Of a stretch of DNA of 64,000 nucleotides, positions 1-9,338 are shown one piece after another. The DNA is taken from assembly GCA_946480085.1 (NCBI GenBank), contig CAMLHZ010000001.1, positions 882,864 through 946,863 of the forward strand, in the 5' to 3' direction. Each line of letters begins with the position of its first letter. The first letter of the stretch is position 1. The position numbers and the translations under genes are program-made. The notes beneath the pieces are model-generated. The model had not been told where the DNA came from. It did not search any database and was given only the letters and a program-made list of their open reading frames with translations. This stretch comes from an uncultured Flavobacteriales bacterium (GTDB lineage Bacteria > Bacteroidota > Bacteroidia > Flavobacteriales > Crocinitomicaceae).

Positions 1-824
1 CAGTTCCTGGGTTTCCTGGTCATCCGCATCGGGGCTTTGAAACCATTACTGTTGTTCGGAAAGGAATTGTTGATCACGCAGATTCTTTGGGTGCTGCCGG
101 AAGATACGGTGACGGAGACGTACAATGGATGACCGCGGGAAAAGGTGTTCAACATTCAGAGATGTTTCCTTTGCTGTCAACGGATAAAGATAATCCGATG
201 GAATTGTTTCAGGTGTGGTTGAATTTGCCGAAAAAAGATAAAATGGTGGATCCGCATTTTAAAATGCTTTGGCGTGATGTTATTCCAAACATTATTTCAC
301 AGAAAGAAGGCGAAGGAAAAGTATTGGTAGAATTGATCGCAGGAAATTGGGGAAAAGATCTTGCGCCGTCACCACCACCTAATTCCTGGGCGAATCCACA
401 GGAAAATGAAGTGCTGATCGTCAACATTAAAATGGAACCTAATGCTTCAATTGAATTGCCGATTGCAAGTACTGGGGTGAATCGGAGTTTGTATTTCTAC
501 GAAGGAGATAAGTTGACTATAGCAGACACTGAAATTTCTTCTTATTCGGGTGTTTTCCTTGATCCTGCTCAGTCCGTTCATTTGAAATCTCACGATAGCG
601 AAGTAAGTATTTTCATACTGCAGGGAAAACCGATAGGTGAACAGGTAATGCAGTATGGACCATTCGTTATGAATACGAAGGAAGAGATCAAACAGGCGTT
701 TGATGACTATCACGCAACCCAATTCGGCGGTTGGCCATGGCCAAGATACGACCAGGTTCACGACCGCAGCCAATCACGATTTGCAAAACACGCAGACGGT
801 ACGCTGGAAGAGAAGAAAGCTTGA
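1..824 (+). CDS. Pirin family protein, 5' end cut off by window
   Basis: The reading frame is open from base 3, so the start codon lies before the window. The visible 273 residues hold the pirin cupin signatures: HPHRGFET near the N-terminus and KGVQHSEMF further on, supplying the His/His/His/Glu metal ligands, followed by the second cupin half with a QYGPFVMNT stretch near the end. Pirins are non-haem iron cupins; some bacterial members have quercetinase activity and others are redox-sensing regulators, and the sequence does not say which applies. The C-terminal domain looks complete. The next gene is convergent, so it is the last gene of its transcript. Confidence 0.93.
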   Translation, partial: VPGFPGHPHRGFETITVVRKGIVDHADSLGAAGRYGDGDVQWMTAGKGVQHSEMFPLLSTDKDNPMELFQVWLNLPKKDKMVDPHFKMLWRDVIPNIISQKEGEGKVLVELIAGNWGKDLAPSPPPNSWANPQENEVLIVNIKMEPNASIELPIASTGVNRSLYFYEGDKLTIADTEISSYSGVFLDPAQSVHLKSHDSEVSIFILQGKPIGEQVMQYGPFVMNTKEEIKQAFDDYHATQFGGWPWPRYDQVHDRSQSRFAKHADGTLEEKKA

Positions 825-899
825 GGTCTGGCCAATAGAGTCAGCCTTCATATCTTTCAATCACTTTTTATCAGAGATATAATGTTCTGTTTTGAATGA

Positions 900-2036
900 T
901 CAGAATGCTTCTCCCACAAAAATATAAATTCCGTGTCCTTCATTGGTCAAGGCAAAATCTGCTCTAATCCAAACGTCTTTCTTCGGAAATAACAGGAACC
1001 TGAGTCCGGCTCCACCAGCAACCAAAACATGATCGCGCTCAATATGCTGCAGTTGATTGTACACCAATCCTGTACTTGCAAAAACAGTTGCTCCCCAGCG
1101 TTTTGCGAAGGAAACCGGCAGCATTCTGTATTCTATTTGTGCAGCGAGAAGGTTTCGATCTCTAAATCGACCCAAATAATAACCCCGCATAATGCTTTCA
1201 CCTCCCATTAATGCCAATTGGTTAAAAGGTGGATTTCCGGATGTAAATTGTCCAACGGCATGCATTGCCAGCACATTCCGTTTTTTAATCGGATGAAACC
1301 AGCGAACATCACTAAAGATCGAAGTAAATTCATACTTGCTTCCTAAACTTGGATTGTAGTGGAGAAAAGCAAGCTCAGAGAAAAATCCGTGGCGAACGTT
1401 CAGAACATTATGACGATTGTCGTAAAGCGCGCCAAGTCCAACTCCAAAATTCGTGGAACCTTCATGACCGTTTGGTCGAACATAAGCAACTGCGGTATCG
1501 TAATCATTGAATTCCACATTTCCCAAATGCTGAAGGTCAACCTCCAAACCACCGTAAAAGTTTCCGTATATCTTTCTCAATGCGCGTTCCTTGATCTGAA
1601 ATTGAAAAGCTTCCACATTTGCCAATTTCACGTTTGGCGATTCAGCACCAATGCCATAAAACGTAAGAGGAAAACTTTGAAACTTCAGCTTACCAAGCGA
1701 GAACCAAAGATTTTTATCGGAGTAAAGCGCATGCTCAATAATTCCACCGTACTGACCACGCAAAGTGTAGAATGCAAGTGCATTTACTTCACTCAAACGG
1801 TTGTTGGTATCGCCTTTTGCATAGCGAACAAACAAACTACTTACGCCAAATTCAAAACTGGTTTCGGGAGAATAAGCGGCAATGGGATAAACGAGAAATT
1901 GAGATTCTGCTTTTGCGGTAGTATCGAAAAATACCTTCTTCACATAACGAACGGGCCAGGCTTGCTTTTTCTGAGCAAAAACGGGCTGAAAGAAGAAAAT
2001 TAAAGTCGGAATGAGTAAAAGATATTTCAAAGTCAT
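900..2036 (-). CDS. Omp85/BamA-type outer-membrane beta-barrel protein without POTRA domains
   Basis: 378 residues with a signal peptide (residues 1-22, cleavage after FAQ). The body alternates hydrophobic and polar residues with many aromatic-ended strands, as in an outer-membrane barrel. Residues 284-294 read MRGYYLGRFRD, the family's conserved (V/M)RG(F/Y) loop motif of surface-antigen/BamA barrels (PF01103), and the chain ends in an aromatic residue as a C-terminal strand does. It is far shorter than BamA and carries no POTRA repeats, so it resembles the stand-alone BamA/TamA-like barrels of Bacteroidota, whose substrate is unknown. The adjacent mtnD is divergent. A role in lipid or protein traffic is inference only. 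Confidence 0.82.
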   Translation of the reverse strand: MTLKYLLLIPTLIFFFQPVFAQKKQAWPVRYVKKVFFDTTAKAESQFLVYPIAAYSPETSFEFGVSSLFVRYAKGDTNNRLSEVNALAFYTLRGQYGGIIEHALYSDKNLWFSLGKLKFQSFPLTFYGIGAESPNVKLANVEAFQFQIKERALRKIYGNFYGGLEVDLQHLGNVEFNDYDTAVAYVRPNGHEGSTNFGVGLGALYDNRHNVLNVRHGFFSELAFLHYNPSLGSKYEFTSIFSDVRWFHPIKKRNVLAMHAVGQFTSGNPPFNQLALMGGESIMRGYYLGRFRDRNLLAAQIEYRMLPVSFAKRWGATVFASTGLVYNQLQHIERDHVLVAGGAGLRFLLFPKKDVWIRADFALTNEGHGIYIFVGEAF

Positions 2037-2130
2037 GATTTCACCTTAAAATTAGCATTTTTACGCGCTTTTGCATTTGAAATGCGGAATTATCTTTTCA
2101 ATTTTACATTTTTGAAATTCTCAATTTATT

Positions 2131-2676
2131 ATGGCTGTTCTATCCATTCCAGATTTGAATATCACGGAGCGCAATCCGGAGAAAATTCGTGCATTCATGA
2201 ACGAAAGAGGAATCTTTTTCGACCAATGGACCGCTGATGTTGTATTTGAAGATACGGCGAGTCAGGAAGAAATTCTGAAAGCATATGAATCGAGTCTTGC
2301 ACCGTTCATGAAAGCAGGTGGTTACCAGACAGCTGATGTGATTACCATCAACAAGCTAACGGATAATTACGAAGCCATTCGCGCAAAGTTTTTGTCGGAA
2401 CATATACATACGGAAGATGAAATTCGCTTCTTCGTTGACGGAAAAGGACTGTTTTGGTTCAACCTGGAAACGGAGCCTGTGTTCAATTTACTTTGTGAGC
2501 AAGGAGATTTGATCTCTGTCCCGGAAGGGACAAAGCATTGGTTTGATGCTGGAGAAACGAACCCATTTGTCAAAGCCATCCGCATTTTCATTGATATGAG
2601 CGGCTGGGTTCCTCATTACACAGAAGCAGGTACAGAAAAAAAATTCGAATCTTTCGTTGTTCCGAAATCGTCTTAA
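2131..2676 (+). CDS. mtnD: Acireductone dioxygenase (methionine salvage)
   Basis: 181 residues, the normal length for ARD. The cupin metal site is complete: H91-x-H93-x3-E97 and H136 in GTKHWFDAG match the four ligands of the Klebsiella enzyme. ARD oxidises the acireductone made from methylthioribose; with Fe it gives the methionine precursor KMTB plus formate, with Ni it gives the off-pathway product and CO. Metal use cannot be read from sequence. It is a cytosolic enzyme. mtnC (7513) and mtnA (10112) lie nearby on the same strand but are separated by unrelated genes, so the three are unlikely to be one transcript. Confidence 0.96.
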   Translation: MAVLSIPDLNITERNPEKIRAFMNERGIFFDQWTADVVFEDTASQEEILKAYESSLAPFMKAGGYQTADVITINKLTDNYEAIRAKFLSEHIHTEDEIRFFVDGKGLFWFNLETEPVFNLLCEQGDLISVPEGTKHWFDAGETNPFVKAIRIFIDMSGWVPHYTEAGTEKKFESFVVPKSS

Positions 2677-2685
2677 GAATATGAA

Positions 2686-3570
2686 TTAAAGCGTGTACCG
2701 TTGATGATTGGTGCATCCGAAAATTCCATAACCGTTTTCAACGTTCGTAAACACCTTCACTGGTTCTGAGAAAGTAGGATCGGTATTGGCTTGTTTCTGT
2801 ACACTTTTATGATACAGGTAAGTTTCATAGTTGATGGAAGTTAAACTGTAAGTCACTGTAGATACGGTATTCGGATCTGGGTAGGCGAACGGATTGTTCG
2901 AGTAACTTTCGAATGTTTTGATCGCAGAGGCAAAGGTTTCATCTGAAAAAACAAAATAGATTCCACCATTGTAATCATCAAGTGGTTCATCCGAACCGTT
3001 ATTTGCTATCGGATCATTCGAGCCCATGAAACCATAATGGTTGAAATAACCATAAACGGTGTCCTCCATGTTTATGAATGTTCGAACCATGTAATAATTG
3101 TCTCCCGGAGGGTCTTGCCATTTCCAGGTAGCCAAAAGTTCGTCGTATCCGTCAGGATTTATTGTTGCCGTATCAATGGATAGAATCGGAACAATTCCAA
3201 CGGTTGTAGTTGTAGCAGTAACTGTTGGATAGTCAGGATGAGTAACCGTTATTTTGTAAGTGGTGTTCGCAGTTACGGTAAATGGAAATTCATATCGGTT
3301 ATCATATACTGGAGTTGTAACCACGTAGGATGTTCCGGCTGTCAGATTTTCAATTGTCAGTGTTGCGCCTGAAGTGATTTCCGTATTCGGATAGTCTTCC
3401 ATGAAGTTGTAGGTTCGTTCCAGGTAAATAACACACATGGAATCTACTTCTAACAAACCTTGTACAACCAGTTTTGGCTCCAACAATTCTTCGTCATACT
3501 TGACTTCTTTTTGACATGAAACTCCAACGAGAATCAATATCAGTAATAGAAAAAGGCTACTTCTTTTCAT
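2686..3570 (-). CDS. DUF4249 family lipoprotein
   Basis: 294 residues with a lipoprotein signal peptide: a hydrophobic run then VGVSC with Cys19 as the lipidation site. The body has the DUF4249 pattern: an LVVQGLLEVDS-like start, then beta-rich immunoglobulin/carboxypeptidase-regulatory-like segments (TYKITVTHPDYPTVTATT) and a C-terminal half carrying the conserved segment around YYMVRTF. The start overlaps the end of the upstream TonB-dependent receptor gene by 14 bases, so the two are translationally coupled. DUF4249 proteins are habitually encoded beside such receptors in Bacteroidota and are presumed outer-membrane partners; the ligand is unknown. Confidence 0.88.
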   Translation of the reverse strand: MKRSSLFLLLILILVGVSCQKEVKYDEELLEPKLVVQGLLEVDSMCVIYLERTYNFMEDYPNTEITSGATLTIENLTAGTSYVVTTPVYDNRYEFPFTVTANTTYKITVTHPDYPTVTATTTTVGIVPILSIDTATINPDGYDELLATWKWQDPPGDNYYMVRTFINMEDTVYGYFNHYGFMGSNDPIANNGSDEPLDDYNGGIYFVFSDETFASAIKTFESYSNNPFAYPDPNTVSTVTYSLTSINYETYLYHKSVQKQANTDPTFSEPVKVFTNVENGYGIFGCTNHQRYTL

Positions 3571-5914
3571 TTTGCTTAATCTCTTTAACTTTTTGAAGAT
3601 TGAACTGGAATTTCCAGCTCACCGATGGAATAATTGGGAATAATGCTACCTGCATCAGGCGTTTTTCATTGTTCTTGTTGTAACCCACATAAACCATGAA
3701 TGGATTTTGACGATTGTACACGTTGTAAATGGAGAATGACCAGGTAGAAGTTCCTGCTTTTCGAACTTTGGTTTTATTTGCTCCTAAGTCCAAACGATGA
3801 TAATCGGGCATCTTGAAATTGTTGATCTTTTCATAACTCTCCAGTTGTGGGATCTGATAGCCAAATTGAGACATTGGATCATTGGCAGAACCGTAGATGT
3901 GCGTTGGAATGGTGAGTGAATTCCCTGAACTGTAAACGAAAACAAGACCAAAATCCCATCCTTCTTTTTCCGGATTAGGATCGTAGGTAAGCGCTAAACT
4001 CAGATCATGTCTTCTGTCGTATTTGTAGAAGAAACGCTCCCCGTCGTTAATGTCATCAAACTGACGCTCTGTCCAACTCAAGGTATACCCAATCCAACCG
4101 GTAAAATTTCCTTTTTTCTTTTCCAGCAAAAATTCTGCACCGTATGACCAGCCCTGACCACTTGTGACTTTATTCTGCCAATCCGTTCCGCCTGAAATGA
4201 AACTTGCACCTTCTTTATATTGGATCAGGTTCTGCATGTCTTTGTAATAACCCTCAATAGAGAATTGGAAACTTTTCGGAAGTTCAAGATAGTATCCCAA
4301 ATTGTACTGATTCGAATAAATAGGTTTGGTTTTGTCCGTTGCAGGAACCCAAAGATCGGTTGGTAGTCCGATTGTTGAATTGGTCAATAAGTGTAGGAAT
4401 TGCGCCATTCTGCTTCCACCAAATTTGATGCTCGATTTTTCATTCAACTGTACATTTCCGGCAATTCTTGGTTGGGGTACATGATACCAAACGCCGTTGG
4501 TTAAGAATGCAGAATAGTGAAGTCCAACATTTAGTTTTATCCGTTCACCAATTTTCATATCGTCTTCAATGTATGTATTCATCTCATGTGAATATTGACG
4601 AGGTGAACCGTCTTCGCTTTTATTTGTGCTACCATCAACTGTCTCAGTAGAATACGAAATTCCCGGAGTAAAGGTGTGATAGGTATCTCCGGCTCCAAAA
4701 CGAATAGTATGATTTGGATGAGGAAAATAACTTACGTCACTTTTTACTGACCAATCCAATATTCCCGAGTTGTATCCGTAATTCGTTTCGTCTTTTCCCT
4801 CATCTGTTTCTGAACTTTCTTCAAAACCAATTTTAAAATGGTACTTAGAAAAGGTGGCGGTGGTATTCATGAACATTTTTGGGTTGATCTTGTAGTTCCA
4901 TCTCAATGCCGAAATAGCATTTCCCCATTCCAAACCAGATTTTGTCTTGTAATTTTCCTCTTTTTCCGACATGTAAAACTTGTCTTTACCAAAATATCCA
5001 CTGAGGTAAAGGTGATGTTTGTCGTTGATCTTATGCTGAACTTTGGCATTGAAATCCTGGAAAAAGTATCCGGCAAACATATCCTGACTCGCATAAATGA
5101 AAGGTTGTGTCAAAAGATCAATATACGTTCGTCTTGCTGAAACAATGAACGAAGTTCTGTCCTTAATGATCGGCCCTTCAAGTAAAACACGGGTTGCAAT
5201 TAAACCTACCGAACCTTCCACATTGTAATACTTTGTATTTCCTTCTTTCATCCGCATGTCAATTACAGACGACGCGCGTCCGCCGTAACGGGCAGGAAAA
5301 CCGCCTTTGTGTAAAGTAACGCTTGAAATAGCGTCGGAATTAAACGTGGAGAAAAAACCGAAAAGGTGTGAAGCATTGTAAACAGGAACGCCATCCAGTA
5401 GAATCAGATTTTGGTCTGGTCCACCACCACGAACATACAAACCACTTGAAGCTTCACCTCCGGATTTAACACCTGGTAAAAGCTGTAGCACTTTGAATAC
5501 ATCCCGTTCACCTAAAATAACCGGAAGTTTATCCACTTTATCCATGTCCAGCTCCATCGTTCCCATTTCGGAATTCTGTACTGCTCTGCTTCCCTGAATT
5601 TCAACTTCAGCAAGGTTACCAGCGACTTCCATTGCTACATTCAGTTGCTGCTGATTTTCAGGAACAGGAATAAAAGTGGTTTTTAATCCGGAATATGAAA
5701 TTCGCAGAACAGCGTTGTTTGATGGCAGTGTAACACTGTAATATCCATATTCGTTGGTCACGCTTCCTTTCTTCGAAATGGTGTCGTAAACGATGGCTCC
5801 AAAAAGTAATTCACCGTTTTCTGAACTGGAGATGGTTCCTGAAATGGTTCGTTGCTGTGCGTTCACTGAGAACAGCACAAAAAGCGCAGCAAGGCACAAA
5901 AAGTGTTTTTGCAT
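3557..5914 (-). CDS. TonB-dependent receptor with N-terminal carboxypeptidase-regulatory-like domain
   Basis: 785 residues. Signal peptide (1-19, ends NAQ), then a CarboxypepD_reg-like domain (about 23-110) typical of Bacteroidota receptors, a plug domain (about 118-225, with LPGVKSGGEASSGLYVRGG and LLDGVPVYN) and a 22-strand type barrel. It would import a ligand across the outer membrane using TonB energy. The downstream overlapping DUF4249 lipoprotein gene is its probable partner. There is no SusD gene, so it is not a standard polysaccharide-utilisation pair, and the substrate cannot be inferred. A 174-base gap separates it from the divergent gene at 6089. Confidence 0.93.
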   Translation of the reverse strand: MQKHFLCLAALFVLFSVNAQQRTISGTISSSENGELLFGAIVYDTISKKGSVTNEYGYYSVTLPSNNAVLRISYSGLKTTFIPVPENQQQLNVAMEVAGNLAEVEIQGSRAVQNSEMGTMELDMDKVDKLPVILGERDVFKVLQLLPGVKSGGEASSGLYVRGGGPDQNLILLDGVPVYNASHLFGFFSTFNSDAISSVTLHKGGFPARYGGRASSVIDMRMKEGNTKYYNVEGSVGLIATRVLLEGPIIKDRTSFIVSARRTYIDLLTQPFIYASQDMFAGYFFQDFNAKVQHKINDKHHLYLSGYFGKDKFYMSEKEENYKTKSGLEWGNAISALRWNYKINPKMFMNTTATFSKYHFKIGFEESSETDEGKDETNYGYNSGILDWSVKSDVSYFPHPNHTIRFGAGDTYHTFTPGISYSTETVDGSTNKSEDGSPRQYSHEMNTYIEDDMKIGERIKLNVGLHYSAFLTNGVWYHVPQPRIAGNVQLNEKSSIKFGGSRMAQFLHLLTNSTIGLPTDLWVPATDKTKPIYSNQYNLGYYLELPKSFQFSIEGYYKDMQNLIQYKEGASFISGGTDWQNKVTSGQGWSYGAEFLLEKKKGNFTGWIGYTLSWTERQFDDINDGERFFYKYDRRHDLSLALTYDPNPEKEGWDFGLVFVYSSGNSLTIPTHIYGSANDPMSQFGYQIPQLESYEKINNFKMPDYHRLDLGANKTKVRKAGTSTWSFSIYNVYNRQNPFMVYVGYNKNNEKRLMQVALFPIIPSVSWKFQFNLQKVKEIKQNEKK

Positions 5915-6060
5915 ATGATTTTTTATGCTAATTATGAAGTGTTTTTCTGATAACTCTTACCTGAACGTTAAATTGAAGATAACATTGTAAGCGAGGCGAT
6001 TTTGTGGATCGTTCAAGCAGAGAATGCTCAAAATTAATCGTATTAACCTTAATAATGTGC

Positions 6061-6068
6061 TACTTTTG
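6061..6068 (+). promoter_or_regulatory. TActTTTG box, candidate -7 element for the gene at 6089
   Basis: TACTTTTG fits the Bacteroidota -7 consensus TAnnTTTG and lies 20 bases before the start codon. A clear -33 TTTG at the right spacing is not visible, so the call is moderate. Confidence 0.45.
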
Positions 6069-6088
6069 CAATCGAAATACCTAAATAC

Positions 6089-6700
6089 ATGAAATACATC
6101 CTTTCATTCACCTTTCTTTTCGTGCTCACAACAGGGTTTTCTCAATATGGCTTTCGACCATTTGTATTTCAGCCTGTGGGCGAACTTGGAGCCACCATGA
6201 AAACCACAGGTTCTGTAGATGTTACGTTTACGGAATTCTTTGAAGAATCAAAAGTACGTTGGCTTTATGGGTTCAATCTGCTTTGGCTTCGACCACGTTT
6301 AGATACGTTCCGTGTTTACTCAACTGTTACCGGCGGTTATGAAGGAACTCAGGTTTATCCTGGAACTCAGGTTATCGATGATTATATCATTCTAAATGCA
6401 AGTGCCGGTTTCGATTGGGCGCCTTTCGATTCGGACAAGTATTTCCCTTACATCGGTTTCGATTTTGTTCCCGGATTTTATCATTACAGAGATCAGGTGA
6501 GTATTCCGGGAGTGAAGAATATGGATCAAAGCATTTTCGGTGTTTTATTGGGATACCGAGCAAAATTGGGCTTCGAGTACCAATACTCAGGAGATATGGC
6601 CTTCTTTTTTCAAACCAGCAGAAATGGCTGGATAAATCTAGATCCTCAGTTTACAGCAGGTGGACTGGAGTTCGGTTTAGGAGTTCGAATTTATTACTAG
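6089..6700 (+). CDS. Putative outer-membrane beta-barrel protein, unknown function
   Basis: 203 residues. A signal peptide (1-18, ending GFSQ) is followed by alternating beta strands rich in Tyr, Phe, Trp and Gly (for example IILNASAGFDWAPF, GVLLGYRAKLGFEYQY), and the chain ends GLGVRIYY, a classical C-terminal barrel strand. Length fits an 8-stranded barrel. I do not recognise the family. A lipoprotein gene follows after four bases, so the two are probably one transcript. Envelope location is well supported; function is not. Confidence 0.78.
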   Translation: MKYILSFTFLFVLTTGFSQYGFRPFVFQPVGELGATMKTTGSVDVTFTEFFEESKVRWLYGFNLLWLRPRLDTFRVYSTVTGGYEGTQVYPGTQVIDDYIILNASAGFDWAPFDSDKYFPYIGFDFVPGFYHYRDQVSIPGVKNMDQSIFGVLLGYRAKLGFEYQYSGDMAFFFQTSRNGWINLDPQFTAGGLEFGLGVRIYY

Positions 6701-6704
6701 AAAT

Positions 6705-7472
6705 ATGAAAACAGTAATTAAGCATATTTTATTTTCAATTGTCATTCTGGCGTTTGGCCTCGGATGTAAAAAAGTACTCAAAGATCCAATGGATTATTAT
6801 CCTGAGGTAAAAATCGTGAGTGCTACAGTTCAACAAGACGGAACGGTGTTGGTTGAAGGTGAAGTTATTCATCCTGGAAAACATAAAAACTCGCATATAG
6901 AAGACGTAGGATTTTGTGCAAGCTCAACTGGTGAACCAGCAATGCTGGATAAACAGATCATAGCTTATTTGAATGGCAATACGTTTTCTGCGGTATATCC
7001 TATTGGCTATTTTGATGAGAACGAAACGTATAAAATTGCTGCCTGGGCTACAAACGATTTTGGTTATGGAATGAGTGAGTCAATGACTTTTGATTCCTTA
7101 TTCCTGAATATAGATCCGCCATGCACTATATCAGATATGTTTTATCAGGCAGGAGGAAACTCTGGTTATTATGACGGAGTGGTAGAAACGAGCACCAACG
7201 ACTTTTGGGCTTCTCATGGTAACAATCGATTTTCAATTGAGTTTCCGACGACTCCCCATGCTGGAGTTTATATGACTTATCCTTACGCATACGATAATGA
7301 TAAAGTTAAATGCTCGGTTGATTTTGGTGGTTGGAGAGCTGTTAACTCTGGCGCATCTGTTTATGTAGAGAAGATCAATGCAACATCTTATCGTGTAACT
7401 ATTTGTGATGCGATTTTCATGGTTTCGTCCAGCCAGGTTGATTACTCTGGAAGTTTCATTATCGAAATATGA
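6705..7472 (+). CDS. Hypothetical lipoprotein
   Basis: 255 residues with a lipoprotein signal peptide (AFGLGC, Cys21 lipidated, followed by KK). Residues about 35-125 look like a fibronectin/Ig-type beta-sandwich module (VKIVSATVQQDGTVLVEGEV, then FDENETYKIAAWATNDFGYG), common in Bacteroidota surface lipoproteins. The C-terminal 120 residues are a second beta-rich domain with no family I recognise. It starts four bases after the barrel gene, which suggests they are made together. Confidence 0.78.
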   Translation: MKTVIKHILFSIVILAFGLGCKKVLKDPMDYYPEVKIVSATVQQDGTVLVEGEVIHPGKHKNSHIEDVGFCASSTGEPAMLDKQIIAYLNGNTFSAVYPIGYFDENETYKIAAWATNDFGYGMSESMTFDSLFLNIDPPCTISDMFYQAGGNSGYYDGVVETSTNDFWASHGNNRFSIEFPTTPHAGVYMTYPYAYDNDKVKCSVDFGGWRAVNSGASVYVEKINATSYRVTICDAIFMVSSSQVDYSGSFIIEI

Positions 7473-7478
7473 TCATCT

Positions 7479-7508
7479 TTTGATTCACGCTTAGGATGTT
7501 TATCTTTG
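7479..7508 (+). promoter_or_regulatory. Bacteroidota sigma-type promoter for mtnC, near-leaderless
   Basis: TTTG (7479-7482), 18-base spacer, TATCTTTG (7501-7508): an excellent match to TTTG-N19-TAnnTTTG. Only four bases separate the -7 box from the mtnC ATG at 7513, so transcription should begin at or next to the start codon. Confidence 0.7.
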
Positions 7509-7512
7509 AATT

Positions 7513-8208
7513 ATGATAACACTTACTCCAAAGTTCATATTGACTGATATAGAAGGAACAACAACTTCTATTTCATTTGTTGCAGATGAATTGTTTCCGT
7601 ATTTCCGTGAACACATCACTGAATTGTTGGAATTGAAAAGTCATCCGGTAGTTGCCGAGGCTTTTGCAGAAACTGTTCGTTTGGCAGAAGAACAGGACAA
7701 TGAGATTTTAACTTCCGACGACGATATCATTTGGAAATTGCGTCATTGGAGTTTGGAGGATAGAAAGATTACACCACTAAAAACCTTACAAGGTGTGCTT
7801 TGGGACACAGGTTACAAAAATGGTTCTTTGAAAGGACACGTTTATGGAGATGTTGCCCCACAATTGGAAGAATGGGCGGAACAAGGAATTCAGTTGGGCG
7901 TTTTTTCTTCAGGTTCAATCGCCGCACAAAAGCTGATCTTCGGTTATAGTTTGGCTGGTGATTTAACACCTTGCTTTTCAGCGTATTTTGATACAACAAC
8001 AGGCGGAAAACGTGAAACCGAAACGTATTCTAAAATAGCAGGGATCTTGAATTTACCAGCGAATGAGATCTTGTTTCTAAGTGATGTAGTAGAAGAATTA
8101 GAAGCAGCGAAGGAAGCTGGCTTTCAAACCATTCAATTGGTTCGTCCGGGAACTGAAGCAAATTGGCCTTTGGTAGCTGCCGATTTCAACGAGATTTTTA
8201 TCCCATAA
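7513..8208 (+). CDS. mtnC: Acireductone synthase (enolase-phosphatase E1)
   Basis: 231 residues, HAD superfamily. Motif I is D12-I-E14-GTTT (the family's DIEGT signature, Asp nucleophile), motif II is in FSSGSIAAQKL, the conserved Lys is in GGKRETETY, and motif III is FLSDVVEELEAA. The enzyme enolises and dephosphorylates 2,3-diketo-5-methylthiopentyl-1-phosphate to the acireductone that MtnD then oxidises. It has its own strong promoter directly in front of the ATG and is followed by an unrelated secreted-protein gene, so it seems to be transcribed independently of mtnD and mtnA. Confidence 0.96.
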   Translation: MITLTPKFILTDIEGTTTSISFVADELFPYFREHITELLELKSHPVVAEAFAETVRLAEEQDNEILTSDDDIIWKLRHWSLEDRKITPLKTLQGVLWDTGYKNGSLKGHVYGDVAPQLEEWAEQGIQLGVFSSGSIAAQKLIFGYSLAGDLTPCFSAYFDTTTGGKRETETYSKIAGILNLPANEILFLSDVVEELEAAKEAGFQTIQLVRPGTEANWPLVAADFNEIFIP

Positions 8209-8314
8209 TTCCGTTCAATCAATAGAAATTACCGTTTAAGGTAACACCAGCAACTAGTTGAACCGTTTCATCGTCAAGGCAATACTATTTGATTGTCTAA
8301 CAAATTCAGATCTT

Positions 8315-9202
8315 ATGAAACAAAAACTTCTACTCTCAACAGCTCTTGTTATTTCGTTCTTTTCTCAGGCTCAGGTTCCCAATGGAAATTTTGAAACGCT
8401 GAACACTGAAAACAGAATAAGTCAATGGGCGAAAAATTACCTCATGTCTGTGGTCATTGATACTACTGGTGAAGTGACTGGCGATTCCATTGTGTTTGAC
8501 AATCCAGATAATCAGTTATACAGAGCAACAACAGATGCGCATTCGGGTGTATATGCCCTGGAAATGACCAACGGATTTAATTATACCACCAATTCTGGTT
8601 ACGTTGGTGGCGCTTTTCTAGCGAGTTCGGATTTCTATTCGGCAATCTTCCCTGAAATGGTTTACGTAGACCCGATTCAACCGGAAACGTTTAGCTTTTA
8701 TTACAAGTATTTTCCGCAGGCAACAGATTCGGCAATTGCGGTACTCACGCTTTTTGATTCCGATTTAAACCAGATAGGACAAACTTCAGTAGTTCTCGGC
8801 GGAACAGTTTCTGATTACACTTTGGTAAGTTTGCCAATTCAATATGATGTATTGGCTCCTGTAAATGCAATGAGTATCACCTTTGCAACTGCAACACCAT
8901 CAAATCAGCCAACACCTGGAACCAGGTTTATTGTCGATGATGTTGAACTGAGTGGAAACTTAAGCGTTGAAGAATCTGAAATGGAATTCGCTATGTTTCC
9001 AAATCCTGCAAATTCTGCTTTTCTTATTAATTCAGGTTCTGAAGCAGAAATATCAATTTTCACTGCTTCCGGAACGGAAATGGAAGTTTCTTTTACACCA
9101 GAAGGAAAAGTGGATTGCAGTGCCTGGGCAAATGGATGCTATCTGGTTAAGTTGACAAATGATGATAAAACTTCAACACGAAGAATCGTTGTTTCACATT
9201 AA
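8315..9202 (+). CDS. Secreted T9SS cargo protein (type A sorting domain)
   Basis: 295 residues. I start at 8315 because a good signal peptide begins there (MKQKLLLSTALVISFF, cleavage after QAQ); an in-frame extension to 8258 would precede it with unlikely residues. The region after cleavage begins VPNGNFETL, typical of a carbohydrate-binding-like or jelly-roll module in Bacteroidota exoproteins. The C-terminal 75 residues form a T9SS type A sorting domain: MFPNPANSAFLI, then IFTASGTEME, and a final CYLVKLTNDDKTSTRRIVV. It should be secreted across the outer membrane and anchored or released. Its sorting domain closely resembles that of the next gene. Confidence 0.85.
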   Translation: MKQKLLLSTALVISFFSQAQVPNGNFETLNTENRISQWAKNYLMSVVIDTTGEVTGDSIVFDNPDNQLYRATTDAHSGVYALEMTNGFNYTTNSGYVGGAFLASSDFYSAIFPEMVYVDPIQPETFSFYYKYFPQATDSAIAVLTLFDSDLNQIGQTSVVLGGTVSDYTLVSLPIQYDVLAPVNAMSITFATATPSNQPTPGTRFIVDDVELSGNLSVEESEMEFAMFPNPANSAFLINSGSEAEISIFTASGTEMEVSFTPEGKVDCSAWANGCYLVKLTNDDKTSTRRIVVSH

Positions 9203-9230
9203 TATCCTCTCTAAATTTCCAAAGGATTGA

Positions 9231-9274
9231 TAAACGGTACGCTTAAAATAATAAGTCGTACCGTTTAGATTTTT
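9231..9274 (+). terminator. Intrinsic terminator after the T9SS gene at 8315
   Basis: An 11-base inverted repeat (9231-9241 TAAACGGTACG with 9257-9267 CGTACCGTTTA) encloses a 15-base loop and is followed by a T-rich stretch. Confidence 0.72.
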
Positions 9275-9338
9275 ATCCATTTTCTGCACTTCGTTTTTGA
9301 TAGATTTATTATTGTAAAAACTACAAATACAGTCACTT

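Noticed and set aside
1359..2003. A 214-codon plus-strand frame within the Omp85-type gene
   Set aside because: The minus-strand gene has a signal peptide and the MRGYYLGRFRD motif; the other frame has no domain or start context.
3557..5914. SusC of a polysaccharide-utilisation locus
   Set aside because: No SusD-like gene or glycoside hydrolase is adjacent; the partner is a DUF4249 lipoprotein instead.
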